Under the pieces are notes generated by a model. It saw only the letters and a program-made list of their open reading frames with translations. It was not told the DNA's origin and searched no databases. From CAYNYI01 sp964401455 (GTDB lineage: Bacteria > Fibrobacterota > OXYB2-FULL-49-7 > CAYNYI01): a stretch of 18,974 nt of DNA. Each line of letters starts with the position of its first letter. The stretch's first letter is position 1. Location: positions 1-18,974 of the forward strand of contig CAYNYI010000060.1 of NCBI GenBank assembly GCA_964401455.1, given 5' to 3'. The translations under genes and the position numbers were made by a program. Positions 14,329-18,974 of the stretch are shown piece by piece.

Positions 14329-15586
14329 GTTTCTCTTCAGTTTCGGGACGGGCATTAAAACCGGTCTAAAAGAAATACGTATGAACATGGGGCGTTCTTT
14401 TCTCACTCTAAGCGGTGTTATTCTCGGGGTGGCTTCTGTTGTAATAATGCTTTCTGTATTCAAAGGATTTGATGAAAAACTCAGCCGTGATTTCGCGGTT
14501 TGGGGAGGAGAATCGAGAATCTTCATAATGAATTCGGTCCGCGACAGGGATGAATCCGAAAGGATTCAGAAAAAAAACGCTCCCGTCTTGAATGAGTCGG
14601 ACATCAGGGCTTTGGAGGATAATCTGGATTTTATTACAGCCGTTTATCCTGAAAAGACACATTCCGGGAAAGCCGTGAGCAGGTTCGGAGAAACCCGGAT
14701 CAGAGTTCAGGGAGTTCGGGAAGGTCATATGGAAGCCTTTACAAATTATGCTGATGAGGGGCGTTCAATCAGAACAGAAGACGTAACAAATATGAACCAG
14801 ATTATTGTTATAGGCACCGAAATACGCGACCGGCTGTTTGGTAAGGATGTTGACGCGCTTGGAGAAAGTATTCTTTTTAAAGGGCATGTCTTTGTTGTAG
14901 CGGGGATAATACAAAAATTTGAAAGGTGGTCGAGAGACGGAAAACGGAATTACTGGGGATTTCGTAATAGGTCCGCATTTATTCCGATTTCTGTCGCCCG
15001 CAGAAAATTGATGCCCAAGGATATGAATATTGAAAATGTTAATATTTTTTCTGACGGTAATCCACAAAAAATAGATGACTATATTACAAAAATAAGCGAT
15101 CTTCTTAAAAGGCTGCACGGCGGTGTTGAGAACTTCAGAGTGAGAGCTAATTATCAATGGTATGAGCGGGCTGAGGAAGAAAAGAATTCTTTCGCGACCG
15201 TGTTTGTTTCTATAGCTTCCATATCACTGATCGTTGGAGCAATAGGGATTTTTAATATAATGCTCGCGAGTATCAACAGCCGTATCAGGGAAATCGGAAT
15301 AAGGAAAAGTTCAGGAGCCGCTTTTTCTGATCTTTTTATACAGTTTCTTACAGAATCTGTACTCCTTTCTTTTATTGGTTCGATCTTCGGTCTTGTTCTT
15401 GCTGCTGCGGCCAACGGTATCATAGCTCCTTTCCTTGAAGAGTCAATAGGAGCTTCTCCGGTAATGTCGCTTCCCATTATTTTTCTGGGATTATTTGTTT
15501 CCCTATTAACCGGAATAATATCCGGGCTTTACCCGGCACTTAAAGCCGCATCATATAATCCGGTGCAGGCTTTGTCTTATTCATAA
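14321..15586 (+). CDS. FtsX/MacB-type ABC permease, second of a pair
   Basis: A 421-residue paralogue of the gene before it, with the same layout: N-terminal membrane segment (FLTLSGVILGVASVVIMLSVF), periplasmic domain, three C-terminal membrane segments, the loop SRIREIGIRKSSGAAFSDL and the end YNPVQALSYS. Matching landmarks in the periplasmic domain (DKAGKRNY and SRDGKRNY, YIPFTSA and FIPISVA) show descent from a tandem duplication that has since diverged strongly. The start at ATG 14321 overlaps the first permease's stop by 8 bases (ATGAATGA) and has GAGG 9 bases upstream; the frame is open further upstream to 14219, but that part lies within the first permease gene. It is the last gene of the efflux operon. 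Confidence 0.92.
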   Translation: MNEFLFSFGTGIKTGLKEIRMNMGRSFLTLSGVILGVASVVIMLSVFKGFDEKLSRDFAVWGGESRIFIMNSVRDRDESERIQKKNAPVLNESDIRALEDNLDFITAVYPEKTHSGKAVSRFGETRIRVQGVREGHMEAFTNYADEGRSIRTEDVTNMNQIIVIGTEIRDRLFGKDVDALGESILFKGHVFVVAGIIQKFERWSRDGKRNYWGFRNRSAFIPISVARRKLMPKDMNIENVNIFSDGNPQKIDDYITKISDLLKRLHGGVENFRVRANYQWYERAEEEKNSFATVFVSIASISLIVGAIGIFNIMLASINSRIREIGIRKSSGAAFSDLFIQFLTESVLLSFIGSIFGLVLAAAANGIIAPFLEESIGASPVMSLPIIFLGLFVSLLTGIISGLYPALKAASYNPVQALSYS

Positions 15587-15675
15587 GATTTCTGCACTTA
15601 CTGCATTGACTGAGGCATACGAAAAAAACTAATTTATCAGTCTGTATTTCTATTTCCCGTAATTGAAAGGTAAAG

Positions 15676-18339
15676 ATGGAAAAGAGTTTCTCAGCCTCAG
15701 AAATTGAAAAGAAATGGTATTCCAAATGGCAGGAGACGGGTGCTTTTAAAGCCGATGCCTCTTCCGTAAAGCCACCTTTTACAATAGTTATTCCTCCCCC
15801 GAATGTTACGGGGGCTCTTCATATGGGTCACGCCCTTAATAACACTCTCCAGGACATTCTTATTAGATATAAACGTATGGCAGGGTTCGAAGCATTATGG
15901 CTGCCGGGGACAGACCATGCCGGCATAGCGACTCAGTCTGTTGTTGAAAAAAAAGTGCTTCGTGAGGAAAGCAAAACCAGGCATGATCTTGGAAGAGAAG
16001 AACTCCTTAAGAGGATATGGGACTGGAAAGAGCAATTTGGGAACAGGATTCTCGATCAGCTGAAAGGTCTCGGCGCCAGCTGCGATTGGAGCCGGACAAG
16101 ATTTACTCTGGATGATGTATGTGCCCGGGCAGTAAGGGAGACTTTTGTTAATTTCTATAACGAAGGACTTATTTACCGGGGTCTCCGGCTTGTGAACTGG
16201 GATCCTGTTACCGAGACCGCCCTGGCCGACGATGAAATTGAATATGAAGAAATTCAGGGCCATTTCTGGCATATCAGATATCCTTTCGCGGATGGAGACG
16301 GTAGTGTTATTATCGCAACAACAAGACCGGAGACAATGCTGGGCGATACAGCGGTGGCCGTTAATCCAAAAGACCCGCGTGCCGAAAAGCTAAAGGGCAG
16401 ACTGCTTCGTCTACCTCTTACCGGTCGTGAAATACCGGTTATTCTCGATGACTATGTGAAAAAAGACGAGGGTACAGGATGTCTTAAGGTTACCCCCGCA
16501 CATGACCCGAATGACTATGAAATAGGAATGCGCCATAATCTTGAGCAGCTTAATATCCTCAATAAAGACGCCACGATAAATGAAAACGGAGGCAAATATG
16601 AAGGACTCGATAGATTTGCGGCAAGGAAGAGAATCGTTGAGGACCTTCAGAAGGAAGGACTTCTGGTAAAGGTTGAAGACCATGTTCACCAGGTGGGGCA
16701 CTCCTACAGAAGTCATGCCGTTATTGAACCGTATCTGTCAGAACAGTGGTTTGTCAAGACAAAGCCTTTGGCTGAAAAAGCAATGGAGGCGGTCCGCAAC
16801 GGGAAAATAAAATTTCATCCGGAGCGTTATGAAAAGACTTATATGGACTGGCTGGGAGGTATTCGGGATTGGTGTATTTCAAGGCAGCTCTGGTGGGGGC
16901 ATCGTATCCCAATTTGGTATTGTGATGACTGCGGAGAAATTAATACCGGTGTTGAAGATCCTGAAAATTGTTCGAAATGCTCTTCAAGAAACCTTAGGCG
17001 TGATCCGGATGTACTTGATACATGGTTCTCTTCTGCGTTATGGCCCCACTCCACGCTGGGATGGCCTTCCGATACAGATGATTTTAGCAAATTTTATCCG
17101 ACAAGCATATTGATTACTTCCCGCGATATAATTTCCCTCTGGGTATCCAGAATGGTTATGACCGGAATCCATAACTGCGGAAATGTCCCGTTCAGCGATG
17201 TCTATATTCACAGCAAAATCCTGGATGGAGAAGGAAAGACCATGTCCAAAAGCCGGGGGAACGGTGTTGATCCGGTTGACATAATCGATAAATACGGCGC
17301 TGACGCAATGAGATACAGTATCGCGCATATGGCGACCGAAAGTCAGGATATCAGGATGCCTGTTGAAAAAGATACGGACGGCAGGCTTATTTCTCCGAAG
17401 TTCGATATCGGCAGGGCGTTTGCAGTTAAAATATGGAATGCATCCAGACTTATCTTTATGAATCTTGAAGTACCGGAAATAAACCGGGTCCCGGAACTTT
17501 GCCGGGATTATACAGAAGATCTCTGGATTAATTCCAGGCTTTCCGGGGCTGTTAAGAATATAACTCTCCTTCTGGACAGTTTTAAATTCGCGGAAGCCGC
17601 TTCAGAACTGTATTCACTTGTCTGGAATGATTTTTGTGATTGGTATCTTGAGCTTATAAAACCCCGCTTAAAATCAGAAGATTCTTCTGTTAAAGAAAAG
17701 GCGGTTGACAGTTGTCTTTATGTTCTTGATGTTATTTTAAGAATTATGCACCCTTTTATGCCTTTTCTTACCGAGGAGATACACTGCAGTTTTAATGGCG
17801 GCGATGATATGCTGATTCGAGGGGAATGGCCGCAGTTCTCTGAAAAGGACATCAATAAAGACATTGAGGAATCTTTTGAAAAAATAAAATCTTCTGTATC
17901 AACTATAAGGAATCTTCGGGCAGAAAACAATATACCGCCTTCCAGAAAATTTACCTGTATTGCGGTAACTTCTGACAGCAGAATATCAAAAGTTCTGGAA
18001 AAGTCTGTTACTCATATTTCCGGGCTTGCCAATCTTGAAGTTTTCAAGCTGGAAGATAAAAAAGATTCGACAGGCGATTTTATAACGGCTGTCAACGGGC
18101 CTGTTGAATTTATTGTTAATGCCTCCGAGGCCGGGATTGACCTGGAAGCCGAAAAAGCCAGAAAGGAAAAAGAAATATCTGAAGTCCGCAAGTACATTTT
18201 ATCCATTGAGAAAAAACTTTCAAATCAAAATTTTATTGATAAAGCTCCTGCGGCTGTTGTTGAAAAAGAAAAGAATAAACTTCAGGAACAAACCGCTGTC
18301 CTTAACCGCCTTGAAAACTCGCTGAAAGATATCTCCTGA
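15676..18339 (+). CDS. valS: Valyl-tRNA synthetase
   Basis: An 887-residue class I aminoacyl-tRNA synthetase that charges tRNA-Val, close in length to the Bacillus enzyme. Signatures: PPPNVTGALHMGH with the HIGH motif as HMGH at 49-52, the editing domain with TTRPETMLGDTAVAV near 215-230 and the GTGCLKVTPAHDPNDYEIG stretch near 270, the catalytic WCISRQLWWGHRIP, a four-cysteine knuckle CDDCG...CSKC near 417-437, and the KMSKS motif as TMSKS at 522-526. The C-terminal 65 residues are a charged coiled coil (the tRNA-binding arm usual in ValRS). The start is set by AAAGG six bases before the ATG. The 89 bases upstream hold neither a T-box nor a clear terminator. Its stop overlaps the next start by one base (TGATG). 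Confidence 0.97.
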   Translation: MEKSFSASEIEKKWYSKWQETGAFKADASSVKPPFTIVIPPPNVTGALHMGHALNNTLQDILIRYKRMAGFEALWLPGTDHAGIATQSVVEKKVLREESKTRHDLGREELLKRIWDWKEQFGNRILDQLKGLGASCDWSRTRFTLDDVCARAVRETFVNFYNEGLIYRGLRLVNWDPVTETALADDEIEYEEIQGHFWHIRYPFADGDGSVIIATTRPETMLGDTAVAVNPKDPRAEKLKGRLLRLPLTGREIPVILDDYVKKDEGTGCLKVTPAHDPNDYEIGMRHNLEQLNILNKDATINENGGKYEGLDRFAARKRIVEDLQKEGLLVKVEDHVHQVGHSYRSHAVIEPYLSEQWFVKTKPLAEKAMEAVRNGKIKFHPERYEKTYMDWLGGIRDWCISRQLWWGHRIPIWYCDDCGEINTGVEDPENCSKCSSRNLRRDPDVLDTWFSSALWPHSTLGWPSDTDDFSKFYPTSILITSRDIISLWVSRMVMTGIHNCGNVPFSDVYIHSKILDGEGKTMSKSRGNGVDPVDIIDKYGADAMRYSIAHMATESQDIRMPVEKDTDGRLISPKFDIGRAFAVKIWNASRLIFMNLEVPEINRVPELCRDYTEDLWINSRLSGAVKNITLLLDSFKFAEAASELYSLVWNDFCDWYLELIKPRLKSEDSSVKEKAVDSCLYVLDVILRIMHPFMPFLTEEIHCSFNGGDDMLIRGEWPQFSEKDINKDIEESFEKIKSSVSTIRNLRAENNIPPSRKFTCIAVTSDSRISKVLEKSVTHISGLANLEVFKLEDKKDSTGDFITAVNGPVEFIVNASEAGIDLEAEKARKEKEISEVRKYILSIEKKLSNQNFIDKAPAAVVEKEKNKLQEQTAVLNRLENSLKDIS

Positions 18340-18917
18340 TGAACTTTGGAATTTCAGGCCGGGTCGTTTTATTTGCAGCTGTCTTTGCTTATCTGTGCGG
18401 CTGCGGTCCAAAGCCACATTTTTCTCAGGATGGTACCACATATATAAACAGGGATTTTAAATGTTCGCTTTCACTGCCCGGAATAAAAGGCTGGACATAT
18501 GTGTACCCGGACTATACAAAAGATGACCGGCCGGATGACATTATTTTTGAGGCAGAACATTATGGCAGGCTGATTAATGTCTTTCTCACCGCGCAGAAAA
18601 TAAACAGCGGTCTTGAGGACTTTCTGATACTTATTAAAATGTCGGAAAACCTGACGGAATCTTCTTCATTCCGGGAAGAGGAGACAGTAAGAATAAATGT
18701 GAACGGAGTCGAAGGAATAAGGTATATTTATTCTGCACAATCAGAGGATCCGGGCGGTGACGGAAGCAGATATATATTCATCAATAATCTGTTCAAATAC
18801 CGGGAATTTAACTATAATCTTATTGTGGCGACTCTCTATAACGAGTACGGCCGTAAGAAAGAATTAATGGATAAAATAGCCGATGGGTTCGGGGTCTTGC
18901 GTAATACCGGGGAGTAA
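18339..18917 (+). CDS. Small lipoprotein of unknown function
   Basis: A 192-residue protein with a short basic N-terminus, a hydrophobic core (residues 9-19) and a lipobox LCGC giving lipidated C22; glycine follows at +2, so outer membrane sorting is possible but not certain. The mature part starts a compact alpha/beta domain (FKCSLSLPGIKGWTYVYPD, then INVFLTAQKI, GIRYIYSAQ, FNYNLIVATLY and a final helix). The layout resembles the PsbP/Mog1-like fold of many small bacterial lipoproteins; this is a shape impression, not a motif match. It is translationally coupled to valS (1-base overlap) and followed after 2 bases by rpe, so it is co-transcribed with housekeeping genes. Confidence 0.8.
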   Translation: MNFGISGRVVLFAAVFAYLCGCGPKPHFSQDGTTYINRDFKCSLSLPGIKGWTYVYPDYTKDDRPDDIIFEAEHYGRLINVFLTAQKINSGLEDFLILIKMSENLTESSSFREEETVRINVNGVEGIRYIYSAQSEDPGGDGSRYIFINNLFKYREFNYNLIVATLYNEYGRKKELMDKIADGFGVLRNTGE

Positions 18918-18919
18918 TA

Positions 18920-18974
18920 ATGAAAGTTTCTGCATCAATACTGTCTGCTGATTTCAGCAGACTCGGTGAGCAGG
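18920..18974 (+). CDS. rpe: Ribulose-phosphate 3-epimerase, 3' end cut by window
   Basis: Only the first 18 codons are present: MKVSASILSADFSRLGEQ, the conserved first strand of the Rpe TIM barrel, including the ILSADF stretch with the active-site serine. The enzyme interconverts ribulose 5-phosphate and xylulose 5-phosphate in the pentose phosphate pathway. A strong Shine-Dalgarno GGGGAG lies 5 bases before the ATG, overlapping the end of the lipoprotein gene, whose stop is 2 bases upstream. Confidence 0.9.
   Translation, partial: MKVSASILSADFSRLGEQ

Noticed and set aside
15587..15675. T-box leader or clear promoter before valS
   Set aside because: There is no T-box sequence and no room for one. 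TTGACT at 15606 is a good -35, but 18 bases later the -10 (TAATTT) matches only 3 of 6, so a promoter is not well supported.

Overview
The window comes from a diderm, probably motile bacterium. Diderm: it encodes a TolC-like outer-membrane channel, a periplasmic adaptor and two lipoproteins. Motile: at least one strong sigma-28 (FliA/SigD) type promoter is present. Almost all genes lie on the + strand, tightly packed with overlapping stop/start codons. The phylum cannot be fixed from this sequence; nothing here is phage- or transposon-like and I see no CRISPR array, tRNA or rRNA.

Region 1 (1-3310) holds the end of a membrane CHASE2-sensor Ser/Thr protein kinase, then a gene for a Cys-free, Asn/Ser/Val-rich repeat protein behind a near-perfect sigma-28 promoter (2069-2095). 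Converging on it from the - strand is what looks like a stand-alone small RNA: a second sigma-28-like promoter (3266-3293), a compact three-way-junction fold (3152-3252), and an intrinsic terminator whose T-run lies on the - strand (3101-3131). Promoter, fold and terminator follow one another in the right order. This pair is the most unusual part of the window and is not explained by known families.

Region 2 (3311-3775) holds a short - strand gene of unknown function and a divergent promoter region. A sigma-70 promoter faces the - strand gene and an extended -10 promoter faces the + strand cluster.

Region 3 (3776-9906) is a probable operon: a MEMO1/AmmeMemoRadiSam-B family protein, an exported thermonuclease-like (SNase) protein, a TPR-sulfotransferase fusion, the DNA-uptake channel ComEC with its metallo-beta-lactamase-like domain, and a ComF-type phosphoribosyltransferase. 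ComEC and ComF imply a DNA uptake apparatus; the nuclease next to them may be related.

Region 4 (9969-15586) is a complete tripartite efflux system: TolC-like channel, lipoprotein-type adaptor, stand-alone MacB/LolD-like ATPase, and two different FtsX/MacB-type permeases of identical length (421 residues after start correction). The permeases probably form a heterodimer in place of the usual MacB homodimer. The genes overlap throughout, so they should be translationally coupled.

Region 5 (15676-18974) is housekeeping: valyl-tRNA synthetase, a coupled small lipoprotein, and the first 18 codons of ribulose-phosphate 3-epimerase, which runs off the right edge.
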